The notes under the pieces were generated by a model. The model ran no database searches and had not been told where the DNA came from. It was given only the letters and a program-made list of their open reading frames with translations. Both the position numbers and the translations under genes were made by a program. From contig JANPWX010000126.1 in NCBI GenBank assembly GCA_024734555.1, forward strand, positions 1,077,801-1,141,800: 64,000 bases of DNA, given 5' to 3'. This document shows, in pieces, positions 12,940-31,830 of this stretch. This DNA comes from Trochalopteron elliotii (lineage: Eukaryota > Chordata > Aves > Passeriformes > Leiothrichidae). The stretch's first letter is position 1. Each line of letters opens with the position of its first letter.

Positions 12940-15064
12940 GTGCGTACCCCAGCCCAAAATGTGAGGATAAGTAGAGCATCTCTGGTCAAAAAGCCTAACC
13001 CACTCTTGTCAAACAAAACCCAGCCCTCTTCATTTCAGCCAGGTGTGCTGTCCCTGCCCTTCCAACCTGGAGGCCAGCACTCCCGAAGGGAGCCCCTTTC
13101 TTTCCACCCAGAGTCCCCACACCAAGCCTCCTGGTCCCCCATGCTGCTACCCATGAACAGATGCAGCACCCACGAGACAAGTCCAGAATCCCTCTAGTTT
13201 CCTTTTTGTGTGCCCTGCTGTGTATTTCTATTCCCCCTTTCCCAGAGCCAGCTGCCTTGACATATCCAAAGATACCAACCAGGATGCCATAGTATGGGGG
13301 GCCTCCAGCCCCAAACACTGTCCCCACAACTGCTGGGTGCAGGGCAGACCGTGCTGGCTTACCCAGAGCTCTCACCACAGTGCAGCATCTCATCTGATAC
13401 CAGTTCTGTCCCTCTTCCTCCTAATACCTGATCTGTATTGATTTAGGCATTTTATTACTTGATTACATCAACAAGCACTAATTTGTGTGTGGCTGGTTCT
13501 GCTGGGAGAAATCCTCCTGGCCGTGTAATAAGCATTTGGTCATTGAATTTGCTTGTAACACAATGAGACTTTGCTGCAGCTGTTACAAAATTGTTAGGGA
13601 TCTGCTACAAATGGATTTTGTCAGTACTTTAAAACGCACTCTCTCCCCATTTCTGGCAATTACTTTGTGAGATTGAAAGCACAAGATTGAGCTTTTTTCC
13701 CCCTCTCAGTTTCACACTGTGTCCAAAATGCAGAAACAACCCTGTTTAAGGCTAGCAAAAGCAGCCTTTGGGAAGAACTACCAAGGACTCAAGGATTATA
13801 GTGTTTCCCACTTTTCTTTCCCACTGCTGACTGCTCAGTGACATTCTTGGGTTGTAATCTGCTTAGCAGCAAGACAATTAAAAGCAATATCATCCACCCA
13901 AAATCCAGCCCCAGGTGTTTGCTCAGTGTACTTGTGTGTAAACACCTTCCCTTCTTTGCTTGGTCTGTGTAAAACAATCCTGAATCTTTTCTCAGAAGTC
14001 TCCTGTGTTATTTAAGAACTGTGATACCCAAGCTTTTGAACAGCTCCCACCCATGCCCATTGATGTCAGCCTTCAGACCAAAAACAACTTGCAAGGCCCC
14101 TTTGTTATATTTCACTCACATCTTCTTATATTCCACTAGATCAGGTCTGCTAATCCCAACACCAGAGAAGAGTGTTGAAATTACAGCTGCATGTGTTTGG
14201 TAATTTATGGTATTTACGCTGGAGGGGACATGGCTCCAGTAATAACTGTAATTAATGAAATTACAAATCTACTCTCCTGCACATAGAGGAGTGTGAAACA
14301 GCAGCTGACTTGCCAAATAAGCAGCTTTTCCTGGGGTCCTACAGCTCCCTTCCCTGCCTTCTTCCCCGTTCCCTCCTCCCCAGCAGAATGTACATACTGT
14401 TCAGAAATGCAGTGTGTGTGTGCTTTGGGTTTGCTTCCGAGATGGAACAGGACAAACAGGGCACAGACTACACACATGGAGGTGTTAAAACCCCATGCTG
14501 GAATGGAAAAAATTTACAGTCACCTTTCCTGTGGGGAACTCTCCCTTTTGCAAGGGAGGGGGAATATATCGAGATTTGTGTATCTAAAGTAATCCAGCCC
14601 TTTCCCAAAGAATTTTGGTGCTTACAGGAACCCAGGAAATTGGGAATTTGTATTGACTACCCCACAGTAGATGTTGGGGTCTACTGGAAAATGTTCCTTA
14701 CATGCCAGTCTGTGATCTAGTTCAGCAATCTGGACCTGGAGCTGAACTTTGCTGTGTTTCACTGTGCTGCAATATCAGGACTGCTCTCTTCCCAGAGCAG
14801 GAGCCTGTTCATGCAGTGCCTGAGACAGGGTTCTGCAGTGAGCCTTGTCAGTGCCCAGCATGGCCTGGGGGCTCCTGTCTGTTAGCCTGGGGAAATCAGT
14901 CATCTCCCTGATGAGCGAGTATGGAATAACCAGTCAGTTCTGCTCTGTTAAATGCTTGCACACGGGCCATGATTATTTGTCTGTGTTGAAATCCTGATGT
15001 GTCTGCTACTGCCAAAACCAAACTCACCTGTTTCCTTTTTTTTTTTTTCTCTTTTTCTTTCCAG
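12940..15064 (+). other. FBRSL1: FBRSL1 intron
   Basis: 2.1 kb intron. The frame of the preceding exon stays open for 86 codons past the donor and ends at a TAG at 13195-13197. No polyadenylation signal was seen close behind, so I treat it as intron. The acceptor follows a T-rich tract (TTTTTTTTTTTTCTCTTTTT). No repeat family was recognised. Confidence 0.7.
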
Positions 15065-15115
15065 TTTGACAAGTACGCTCCCAAATTAGACAACCCTTAC
15101 TTTCGACATTCCAAC
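15065..15115 (+). CDS. FBRSL1: FBRSL1 exon: FDKYAPKLDNPYFRHSN
   Basis: 51-nt exon, phase 0 to 0, acceptor TTCCAG|TTTGAC and donor AAC|GTGAGT. The 17-residue peptide is a family hallmark: AUTS2 and FBRS have closely similar FDKY sequences at this position. It is the start of the conserved AUTS2-family core. The exon can be skipped without frameshift. Confidence 0.93.
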
Positions 15116-16049
15116 GTGAGTGCTCACCTTTCTCGTGGGTTTCTTTGTTAAATGGTTCTGCTTGCTCTTCTTTTGCTTGTTTTCAATTGATGAGTAGTGT
15201 TTTGATCCATTCATTTCTAAAGCTCTTTTTTCCGTCTTGATTTTTTTATGTTTTTTAAGGTACCAAGTTTTCTTTGGGTTTATTTTTTTTTATTGTTTTG
15301 GTTTTTTTTTTTTTAATTCTCTGTCTCCTGCATTTTTGCTGCTGCGGCTCTGTATTGCTGTGCCTGGGATGGCAGGGAATGCGCAGGAATTGCTCAATCA
15401 GTGGTCATTGCAGTACCTTTGCAGCTGGTGCTTCTCCCAGTGCAGCAGCCCGGAGTGCATGGCTCTTTCACAAGGTTTTGCTCAGGTCACAGGAGTAAGT
15501 CAGACTGGTGGTTTCTTCCTGGTGCTCCCCACTGCTCCAAAGCACAAAAAAAACCTACATGTTTTGGGACTTGTAAAACTGCTGTGTGTGCTCAGGAGAG
15601 GCCTAAGCAAAATTTCACCCAGCCTACACAGCTACAAGGTGGTGTGCATGTGGCCTGTGGTTAGAGTGCAGTGCAGCATCTTGTGGTTCCTTTTGCTTTA
15701 AAAATTAAAGCAGGTCACATTTCAAAACAGGATCAATTTGTTTGCAACAGCAGAAAAATGCAAAGTTAATGGAAAGTGAACATAAATCCCAAATTATGCT
15801 CTCTGCTTCCTGCAATAGTCCACAATTTTTAAAGGCACACTTGTTCAGCACTATCTAGAAAATTTATCAGATGAGTGCGTTTTTCAAGTTTTGGATTTGC
15901 TCTTAAAAATTTTGAAAGCAAATTTGTCATGTATTTTCACTGTGGCACTTGTTCAGCACAGTACTATTTTTGTATGTGCCAGGCTTGGCACCTACCTCCA
16001 TTATTGTTCAAGTCATCCTGTGACATAAGCATCTCTTTTTCTTTTGTAG
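15116..16049 (+). other. FBRSL1: FBRSL1 intron
   Basis: 0.93 kb intron with T-rich stretches around 15276-15316. No other element was recognised. The acceptor is CTTTTGTAG. Confidence 0.75.
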
Positions 16050-16217
<168 letters not shown>

Positions 16218-16599
16218 TGATTTTGCAGCACATGATTTGAATAGCAGAAGTGCAGCACAGGGTTGGAAAGGATCACCCCGCAGAACTGTGAGCACCCTCT
16301 GCACAAAGCAGCCAACACTTTTAGCAGAAATTTTCTCTTGGCACAGCAGATCCTTCCTTGGAAAGGATGTAGTGGTTCACTTGGGAGGTCTGCTGAAACT
16401 GGAGGAGAAGCATACAGTGAAGTGCATTATTTTGATTGAAATATTTACAGCTCATAATAGACCGATGAGTCCCAAATCATTTTATAAATCTAATGGTCTG
16501 AGATTGCAAAAGATAAACTGTGTTTATTCCCAGAAAAAAACAATGAGAATTTGACTGCACAAGTGTGGGAACAATAGGGAGAGACTGCTGGAAATGGGT

Positions 16600-16775
16600 A
16601 GAGCAATCTGAAGGAGCTGAATTTTTATTCCCAGCTCCAACACTGTCTGACCTTGGGCAAGTCGCTTAAACCTTCTGTTCCTCAGCTTCCTCATCTATAA
16701 AGTTATCTTGCAGTGGGTTTTATAAGGGTTGATTAATGCCTGCAAGCTTCTTTGAGATGTGTTTGAAAGGTGCCC
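16600..16775 (+). mobile_element. Ancient MIR-like SINE with L3/CR1-type tail
   Basis: The block contains ATTCCCAGCTCCAACACTGT, then TGACCTTGGGCAAGTC-CTTAA, then CCTCAGCTTCCTCATCTATA. This is the characteristic middle of MIR-type SINEs. It is followed by GATTAATGCCTGCAAGCTTC and TTTGAGATG...TTGAAAGGTGC, matching the AAGCGCTTTGAGAT...GAAAGGTGCTAT tail common in turtle and crocodile copies. Such elements predate birds, so this is an old fossil in an intron. The family was recognised by eye. Confidence 0.8.
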
Positions 16776-18582
16776 TGCAGCTGTAACATGTCGTTACAAC
16801 TAGCACCGATTGGCATTTGGAAATGTTGCCATCATAACCCCCATTTTTTGGCAAATTCTGTGGTGTGCACTGCTTTTTTTTCCCCTCCCAGATATGTTCT
16901 TTTTATTAACTATTTTTAAATGTACCAAAACTGTTAAATCTCTCCAAACAAGAAATAATGGATTGTATCTTATATAGCATTTGTTTGAAAATGGAGGATG
17001 TACTCCCATTTGTAAGGTGACATGTTCAGCTTCCTTACATGCTGTGCTTTAAGAGATTTCTGATCTTGCACTGCATTTCCATAGAACTCTGCTACTGGGT
17101 AAGAAGGCTTGAAGGACCAGCACTGTAGCCAGGTCATTCCTGTTTGCATTTGGAAGGTGATTTCCATACCTACACCAGGCAGGTCTGTGGGATGTGCTTC
17201 CTTCAGCAGCCTCACTGACATCAGTGGAAGTCAGTAATTAGCAACTGCTTTAAATAAGGCCTTCTACAACCTTCCCCCTTAACTTCATGCTTTTAATGGA
17301 AGCCAGAGGATTTCCTCAGTGGCCATTGAATCCATGGCATTATTTTGTTTTAGGGATACATTACAAATAGCAAAGTCTCTAACATGGCTTTGTTCAGAGG
17401 CAGTTTTGTATGTGGTGGCCGCAGGCCTAAGAGCAGAAGCAGTTCATGGATGCAGAAGGAGCAAGAGGGACAGAACATGTCCATCCCTTGATGGAGTTTG
17501 TCTGCCAGCGTTAATTGTTGTTGCTCTTGGAAGGGATAACAGGGAGTCCCTACAGAGCCTGAGTAGTCAGGGTGTGAACTTGATTTTCTAAGAAAAGGAG
17601 CTGTATGAATAAAGTGGAATTGGACAAATTTTGCTCACGTGCAGCCAGGGCTGTTTTGCCATAAGGCTCCTTCTTGCTCATAAGGAGCTGCTGTGACACC
17701 AATGGCACCTTCTTCTGCTTTCCATCTTCACTACAGAGCTTCACAGATCTCACTGTAAAATACCATTAGGCCAAGGAGCAGTTACATAGTGAGGCAGAAG
17801 AAGTGAGCACAGACCCTTTACATTTTTAAGCAGTTCCTAGTGCTGTTATAAGTACCTTTTAATTCATTTTAGATACATTGAAAATTTGCTAGCTTGAGTT
17901 TAAGCAGTGCAAGGTCACACTCTGGTGCCGTGGTTAATCACTGACACCACTTGATCTCTGCACAGTGCAGTATTTACATACAATGTAACATCTGAAAAAG
18001 AGAGGGATAGGTTGAAAAATGGATCTGCTGCTTTGGCACATTACTTTCCAGTTTCCCAGAGGAGGCAGAGCTGAACTCTAGGCAAAGCCACTCCAGTCAT
18101 CGTTACTGCATCGTTCTGCCGTGGTTTCTCCCTCCCAGGCTGTTTGACTAAAGCCTGCATAATCACTGCAGACCTGATGATTTGGTTTTGGCACTCTGAC
18201 TCCTGCACTTCTTGCTTTCCAAAGCAGAGATCTTGGTTTTGTTTTTCCCCTTCCCATGTCATTTGCCTACAGCTGTGCGTGTGAGTCCACTGCACATAAA
18301 TCCAGGCTGACGGTAAATTTCTCAGTGAGTTTCCCGAAGGCCATTTCTCACAAGCTAAGAACTTGAAAAGGTCAGAAGTATTCAGTTTACTTTCCTGGAG
18401 GAAGCATTCATGTCTTTCTCCAGGGGACAAAGGGACAGGATGACACCATGCTATTAACATGTTGTGATCTTAAAGTTCTTGCCTGTATGAAAGCTGTAAC
18501 TTATTTGCCACCTTATATCTACCTCAGCTGTCAGAGAGGCCCTGAGAGCTCCACTCTGCCTGGGGAGTGCATTGACTTACCT

Positions 18583-18596
18583 ACACACACACACAC
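18583..18596 (+). repeat. (CA)n microsatellite
   Basis: About seven CA dinucleotides in a row, in an FBRSL1 intron. Short and unremarkable. Confidence 0.85.
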
Positions 18597-19084
18597 GAGA
18601 ATTCACTTTTTAATGAGTCTGGAAGTTACGTAGCCTTAGACAAACTAAAACCTACCTTCCCTCCCACACCCAGGATTATACTCATTCCTTGTACTGTTTG
18701 AAATCTGCTATAATTTGACCTAAAACATGAGTGAAATAATCTCTTGGGGAATGAGGTTTAACCCCTCTGCACTCAGCTGTGCAGAGGCACCAGGTGCAGT
18801 TGCACTGGGAGTGGGAGATGGATGAATGCCGGAGTGAGGAGATGAACGAGTTCTTGGGGATCATCTAGGACAGGACAACAGGTGGGATCCAGAGGAGGAG
18901 GAGGAACAGGGATTCGTTCAATGAGGTGTTTAATTCTTGCTGGAAAATGATGGGGTAAACAATGCAAAGCTATAAAAGGCCCACAAGCACCTTCTAAGGT
19001 TTCTCATTTTTGCCTTGTTGAAGCAAATAAATTGGCTGTTGCTGGTTTAGGCATTGTGTTACCTGGCCCCAGTCAGAAAGGGGC

Positions 19085-19347
19085 CATGGTCCAGTGTGTG
19101 GAGTATGGAACTGGGATGCTCAAGTTATTCTGTTCCTGACTGCTGTGCTAGTTGCTGCCTGGAAAATGGAGGGAGTCAGGCCACCTCTCTCAATCTCTCT
19201 CCTACCTCCTGCCTGTTTTGTCTAAAGAATAAGCTTGTGGGGCAGGGACTGTCTCTTCCCATGCACATGCACAGCACAACAGGGTGCAATCTCAGCGGGG
19301 CTTAGGGGTGCTACTGGAATACTGTTACTGCTGCTCAGTAATAATAA
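19085..19347 (+). mobile_element. Ancient tRNA-derived SINE / CR1-L3-tailed element
   Basis: The 5' part (GTGTGGAGTATGGAACTGGG, then TTATTCTGTTCCTGACTGCTG) resembles the tRNA-like head of amniote SINEs (GTGGTTAGAGCACTGGACTGGGAGTC...). The 3' part (TGTGGGGCAGGGACTGTCTC, CACAGCACAACAGGGTGCAATCTC, GGGGTGCTACTGGAATACTG, AATAATAAATGA) matches the GGGGCAGGGACTGT...ACAGCGCCTAGCACAATGGGG...GCTAC..AATACAAATAATAA tail seen in turtles. The copy is heavily diverged. Confidence 0.65.
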
Positions 19348-19531
19348 ATGACATGGTGGTTAAATGCTGTTGGCTGTCAGTAAGAGATAACATTTAGCAC
19401 TAATGTAGCAATATGCGTGTTCAGAGCGCAGTGCAAACATGGACTAATTAATGCTGTTAACATCAGATAGAGATGTTAAATGTACCACTGGTGTGATACA
19501 GTATTATTCATGCTCTCTTCTTGTCTTTCAG

Positions 19532-19603
19532 ACTTCAAACCCTATTGATGTAGCAGGTAGACCAGGCACAGTCCACCATACGCTGCTGCAGAAGACTCCA
19601 GGG
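19532..19603 (+). CDS. FBRSL1: FBRSL1 exon: [20 protein letters not shown]
   Basis: 72 nt, phase 0 to 0, acceptor CTTTCAG|ACT and donor GGG|GTAGGC. The 24 residues begin [20 protein letters not shown] and end KTPG. AUTS2 has [20 protein letters not shown] here, so alignment is immediate. Confidence 0.94.
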
Positions 19604-20161
19604 GTAGGCAACAACATATAAACTTCTCTTCAGCTTATCTGGGTTTACAGTAAGCACAGCGATTGCTGATTAAAGGAGAGCAGGCTGGTGAGCAAATTGG
19701 CCTTCTAGACTGGGAACATGCAGTGGGGAGAGAAGTTGTCTTTTTCTGGTGAGAGTAATCCCCACCAGTCATGAATTCAGAGGGATATATTGGCTTCTTT
19801 AAAAGTCAGAGGAAAATGGGGCAGGAAACCCCTTCAATGTCTTTCCTCTGAGTATTGCTTGGAGAGTAGTTTTATGTGCTCCATTTCAGAATAATTACAA
19901 GGTTCAGAAAAGCACTGGCACTGTTCAGTTGCTGGCATGAAGCTGCTTTGTTTATCATAAAATTCTGCTGAGTTTGGTTCAAGGAATGAAAGACATTTTA
20001 AGCCTTCTTTAAGCCTTTTAGGTTTCCCGTGTCACAGGGGACTTCTCTGGAACATTGCTTTCTAAATGCTTTTACTTGTTCAGAGGAAGGAAGTTCCCCA
20101 CCTTTCTGTATATTGGCTAGTTTTAGAAAGACTGATTGTTTTATTTCTGCTTTTTCCATAG
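19604..20161 (+). other. FBRSL1: FBRSL1 intron
   Basis: 0.56 kb intron with no recognised element. The last 25 bases (TATTTCTGCTTTTTCCATAG) carry a TGC near the acceptor of a 30-nt exon. Confidence 0.8.
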
Positions 20162-20191
20162 GTGTCAGACCCTTATAGGCCTCCAGTAAGA
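20162..20191 (+). CDS. FBRSL1: FBRSL1 30-nt exon: VSDPYRPPVR
   Basis: Very short exon, phase 0 to 0, acceptor CCATAG|GTGTCA and a consensus donor AGA|GTAAGT. The ten residues align with LTDPFRPMLR of AUTS2, which supports a real exon. Skipping would join TPG directly to KPGKWC without frameshift. Confidence 0.92.
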
Positions 20192-25599
<5,408 letters not shown>

Positions 25600-25677
25600 G
25601 TGCAACACATCCAGCCACCACCCCTTTTGGTCCCTCACCTCACCACAGCAGTTTCCTGCCTACGAACCACTTGGCAG
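25600..25677 (+). CDS. FBRSL1: FBRSL1 exon: ATHPATTPFGPSPHHSSFLP
   Basis: 78 nt, phase 1 to 1, acceptor CTCACAG|GT and donor CAG|GTAAGT. It encodes ATHPATTPFGPSPHHSSFLP then TNHLA. AUTS2 has [20 protein letters not shown] here. A second GTAAGT lies immediately after the donor, six bases on. Confidence 0.93.
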
Positions 25678-28196
<2,519 letters not shown>

Positions 28197-28431
28197 CTCA
28201 CAACAACATTTTTACTCACAAAGACGGCCCAAACCTGCAGAACTTCAATAACCCCCATGAGCCATGGAATAGACTCCACCGGACCCCGCCGTCCTTCCCA
28301 ACACCTCCCCAGTGGCCCAAGCCCACGGATTCGGAGCGAAGCTCCTCGGTGACAAACCACGACAGGGACAGAGAGCGGGAGCCCGAGAAGAGAGATCTTT
28401 CTCTGAGCAAAGATGACAGAGACAAGGAGAG
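28197..28431 (+). CDS. FBRSL1: FBRSL1 exon: [20 protein letters not shown] and RE-rich tract
   Basis: 235 nt, phase 1 to 2, acceptor TTCTAG|CTC and donor GAG|GTGAGC. It encodes [18 protein letters not shown], then the family hallmark [20 protein letters not shown], then [18 protein letters not shown], then an Arg/Asp/Glu-rich stretch ([22 protein letters not shown]). After PTPP the sequence leaves the AUTS2 version ([20 protein letters not shown]), which is one reason for calling FBRSL1. Confidence 0.95.
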
Positions 28432-29614
28432 GTGAGCTCTGGGGGCTCCTGGCTACTTCCTCCTGGGACTGTTTTTCCTGTATATTTCTTCCGCTTTCCC
28501 TGAAGTGTTGCTGTTACTTAAAGCAGCTGATAGGCCTTTTCCTCAGATAAGCACAAGTAGTAGCAACACCAAAAAAAATCCTCTTTGCATTTTAGGATTT
28601 GTCTTAGGTGGAAGTTCAGTAACCCAGTCCCTCCTAGTCAGTTGACAAAATGCACCAGGCTGAGGACTTGAGTGTGTTGCTGTGTTTTTAGTGTCCTGAA
28701 AACTTGGTTGTTTTCAATGCAGCTGCTTTAGGATTGCTGTGTATTCTGAAATTGTGATGGGTCCTTTGGAGACAGTCATAGTTCTCATTAATGTACAGAT
28801 ATGCTGATGAATTCAAATGTTAGCTGGACATTAACGAGATAAAAATGCAAATGCCTGTATCTGGAGCAGTATGCATGAATCCATTAGCAAAACTGATTTT
28901 AAAAAATTGCATTGTGGGCAAGCTCTTATTAACAATGACAGGCCTGTATCATCTGGGCTATAGTTACTTCCTTAGCTCCCAGTTATGCGATTTTGAAGCC
29001 ATAAAGCCCTTTATATTTCAGAGCCCAGTTATCTCCAACAGGCTTCTTCTTTTTAGGCAATAACAGCCTGCAAGTCTTAGATGTGTGTGCTTGACTAGTG
29101 ATAGGGGTTCACAGTTTGCTGGAGTGCTTTTAATGAGATCTTCAGGCAGTACCTGTGAACAAGATTATATGGAAGCAATAGGCTGAAAATCTTCCTGCTT
29201 TACATGTTAAATTGTCTGACATCCTTGCACAGATTTCTTTCAGAAAGGAAAGGTATCCCTTCTTAGCTCTAGTGGAATTCATTTGCAGACCAAGGTTACT
29301 TTACTCTCAAGAGTGTACACACAGAGGTTAAGAGCTCTATTACACTTCTATTAATTTAGCTTAAGCTGTCCCCAGCATCCCTGTTTGGCCATGGTTTTAA
29401 TAAAGCACATCTTTGACCAGCAGTCAGGACTACCACAGAGGAAGAAAGCTGGGTTAGCAAATGTAATCATAAGGGATAAATACACAGCTCCCCAAAACAC
29501 CTTCAGCTTTCAGTACTCAGGTCTTACAGCTCTCAAAACCAAACACAACATAAAACTTGGGCATCAGTGAGCCTCTCAGCTGCATAATTCAGTTCTCCCA
29601 ATCACACGATAATA

Positions 29615-29745
29615 TTTTGCATTTAAAGTGTCTCTCATTCAGAGCAAAGTGCTTTTAAAAGGTGAGCATTATTTATTCCCCTGTTAAAAAGGTGGGATTA
29701 ACCGTGACTAATTGGCTTGCTCAGAGGCAGAGATGCAATTGGAAA
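29615..29745 (+). mobile_element. Ancient L3/CR1-type remnant
   Basis: It contains TTGCATTTAAAGTGTCTCTC, ATTCAGAGCAAAGTGCTTTT, AAAAGGTGAGCATTATTTAT, CCCCTGTTAAAAAGGTGGG and GGCTTGCTCAGAGGCAGAG. The order and spacing fit the amniote L3/CR1-type tail (GCGCTTTACAAA...ATTATTATCCCC ATTTTACAGATGGGG...ACTTGCCCAAGGTC). Diverged and assigned by eye. Confidence 0.6.
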
Positions 29746-30314
29746 TGTAAACCTTTGTGCTTCTCTTTCTAAACCATGGATGTTGTCATCAGACCCCTTG
29801 TTTATCACAGCAGGTCCTCTTGAAACACAGCTCAGTTGCTCAGTTTTGTGGCCAATTCAAGGATGTTTCTCCTGAAGCACCTGGCTTACCTGCAAGAACT
29901 GCCAACAACAGCAAGTCTTGCAGTTCCATAGAAAAATCAGCTTCACCTTATGGCTGCTTCCAGTCAGTGAGGCTGACTTGGGAAGGACCTGCATACCTTT
30001 CTGTAGGCTTCTGTTTTGTGTGCCTGGATCCATGTTTTAGGAAAGGAACCCAAGTTTTACAGCTGAGAAAGTCGTTGTCTGGCAGCAAGACATACACATG
30101 AACACACAATAAGCTTTTTTTAAAGAAAAATAAGGTGTCTAGAATTCTTCTTTCCCCGCATTTCTCAGTGAAATGGTCTTAGGGTGAATTAGTATTCTTC
30201 CACATATCCAGTTAAGTTCTACATTTGTGAACATTGCACATTTTTTTTGTCTTTGAAGTATGTAAAGGTAGTTAGTGCATATTGCTTAGCGTAACATCAC
30301 AGCTGTAGCTGATG

Positions 30315-30362
30315 TTTGTAGAGCTTTCCAAATCCTTTCCTGAGCAATCTCAAAGTGTTCAA
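30315..30362 (+). mobile_element. Possible L3/CR1-type fragment
   Basis: TTTGTAGAGCTTTCCAAATC followed by CTGAGCAATCTCAAAGTGTT resembles the TTATATAGCGCTTTTCAT...GATCTCAAAGCGCTT stretch of the same old family. Short, so the call is tentative. Confidence 0.4.
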
Positions 30363-30445
30363 CTGGGCACAGCACTGTGCGTGCCCAACGTCACAGGTGT
30401 GTTTGTTCACACATAACCAAGGATGTACCTGCTCTCTTTTTACAG

Positions 30446-31679
30446 AGACCTCATGGATAAAAACAGACATTCGAACAGATCCTCGCCGGCATCAGCCCCA
30501 GTGACACACCAGATAAGCAATCTCATCCGCAGCAACAGCCAGAGCTCCAGCGATCCCATCAGGCAGGTCAGCCTGGGGGACAGGGAGAGGTCCAAGGAGC
30601 CCGAGCGAGAGCACCCTGACCGCCTGAGAGAGCCACCCATAGCTGAACACAAGATCAAAGAGAGCCGTTCCCCAGTGAAGGAAACTCCAAGCCATGATAA
30701 GAGACCCTCTGAGGACAACACAAAGCCAGTAATCCAGTCTGTATCCCCATACAGCAAACCTGCACTAAGTGAGAGCCTGAAGCTTACCAATCTAATGAGC
30801 AAGGACATGGAGAGAAAGACAGAGCTTCCCAGCGACCTCCAGAAGATTAAGAATGACATCAAAGTCAAGGAGGAGAGAAAGGAAGACAGTGATGTGCTAG
30901 TGGTTGGGTCTGAGCCTTCCCAGCACTCCCGGTCAGTGGAGCATCCCCCACCGCCCACTCTCCATGGATTATCATTGCCTCACTCGATGGCTGCCTCCAT
31001 GCCCATCTCCATGGGCAGCGTGCACCAGATGAACAACATGAATGTCCTGGACCGCAGCAGGATGATGACCCCGCTCATAGGCATGAACCCTTTGTCAGGA
31101 AGAGAGAGGCTGCCGCACCCCGGATTCTCCTGGGACCCAATGAGGGACCCGTTGCGAGATGCCTACCGCAGCTTAGACCTGCACCGTCGGATGGACTTCC
31201 AGCTCCGGACAGATCCTATCCATAGGTTTCCTACCACCTCTGGCTTTTATGACCATGAGCGTTCCTACAGAGACAGGGAACCGCACGACTACAACCACGA
31301 GAACCTTCTGGAAGCCCGCCGAGAGCAGGAGCGGTTGCGGCAAGTGGAGGAGCGCGAGCGCTTGCACTTACGGGAAGAACTTGAGCGTGCCAGAATGCAC
31401 CACTTGCACTCGTCCCCCATCGAAAGCCACCTGGCACACGTGCCATCCTTCATGCCTCATTTGAGCGGGATGCATTACCCCAGACTGAGTCCATCCACTG
31501 CCATGCACAACGGGATTCTGAACAGGAACCCGCCGACCGCAGCGCTGAGCGCACCGCCGCCTCTCGTACCAGCCAGCAGCACCAGACCTGCCTCCCCTCG
31601 CAGGACTACTCCACTCACAAACTCAGAGTCCAGGGACTATTCCCCCTCTAGGAACCCCAAAGAAGTAGAGGCACGATAG
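30446..31679 (+). CDS. FBRSL1: FBRSL1 terminal coding exon
   Basis: 1234 coding bases from acceptor TTTTTACAG|AGA to the TAG at 31677-31679: 410 residues after the junction Arg. In order: DLMDKNRHSNRSSPASAPVT and a Ser-rich segment; charged RERSKEPEREHPDRLREPP; KVKEERKEDSD with a VKEE SUMO consensus (30864-30875) followed by the hydrophobic VLVV; Met/Pro-rich LPHSMAASMPISMGSVHQM; RMMTPLIGMNPLSGRERLPH; PLRDAYRSLDLHRR; a charged, probably coiled-coil helix from ARREQERLRQVEERERLHLR to ELERARMHHL (about 31311-31403); GMHYPRLSPS; PPTAALSAPPPL; SPRRTTPL; and the end NPKEVEAR. AUTS2 shares MMTP, REPHDY, PPTAALSAPPPL, SPRRTTPL and a final EAR but differs between them. One uninterrupted frame, no frameshift. 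Confidence 0.96.
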
Positions 31680-31707
31680 TCCCCAACATTGAATTTTAAA
31701 CTCACCT

Positions 31708-31715
31708 TGTACATA
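31708..31715 (+). promoter_or_regulatory. Pumilio response element in 3'UTR
   Basis: TGTACATA fits the UGUANAUA consensus exactly, 29 bases after the stop codon. Binding is inferred from the motif only. Confidence 0.45.
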
Positions 31716-31830
31716 AAACAAGCAAGCAAGCAAACAAAGAAACAACAACAACAACGAAAAAAAACACAAACAGGAAAAAAAACAACAAAAAAAATAACAA
31801 AAAAAGAAAACAACAAACCTTTTACAAAAT
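31716..31830 (+). repeat. A-rich low-complexity tract in 3'UTR
   Basis: AGCAAGCAAGC, AACAACAACAAC and long A runs broken by single C or G. This makes a spurious Lys/Thr/Gln-rich ORF on this strand and a Phe/Val-rich one on the other. Confidence 0.9.

Larger units (their letters stand above)
28432..30445 (+). other. FBRSL1: FBRSL1 intron
   Basis: 2.0 kb intron carrying two L3/CR1-type tails (29615-29745 and 30315-30362). The acceptor is CTTTTTACAG. Confidence 0.75.

Noticed and set aside
16255..16290. GGTTGGAAAGGATCACCCC as a minus-oriented CR1 end
   Set aside because: Too short a match, and the neighbouring sequence does not continue into CR1.
30440..30958. Minus-strand ORF of 172 codons opposite the terminal exon
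   Set aside because: Antisense shadow of the FBRSL1 coding frame, with Ser/Leu-rich composition from reversed Arg/Glu/Ser codons.
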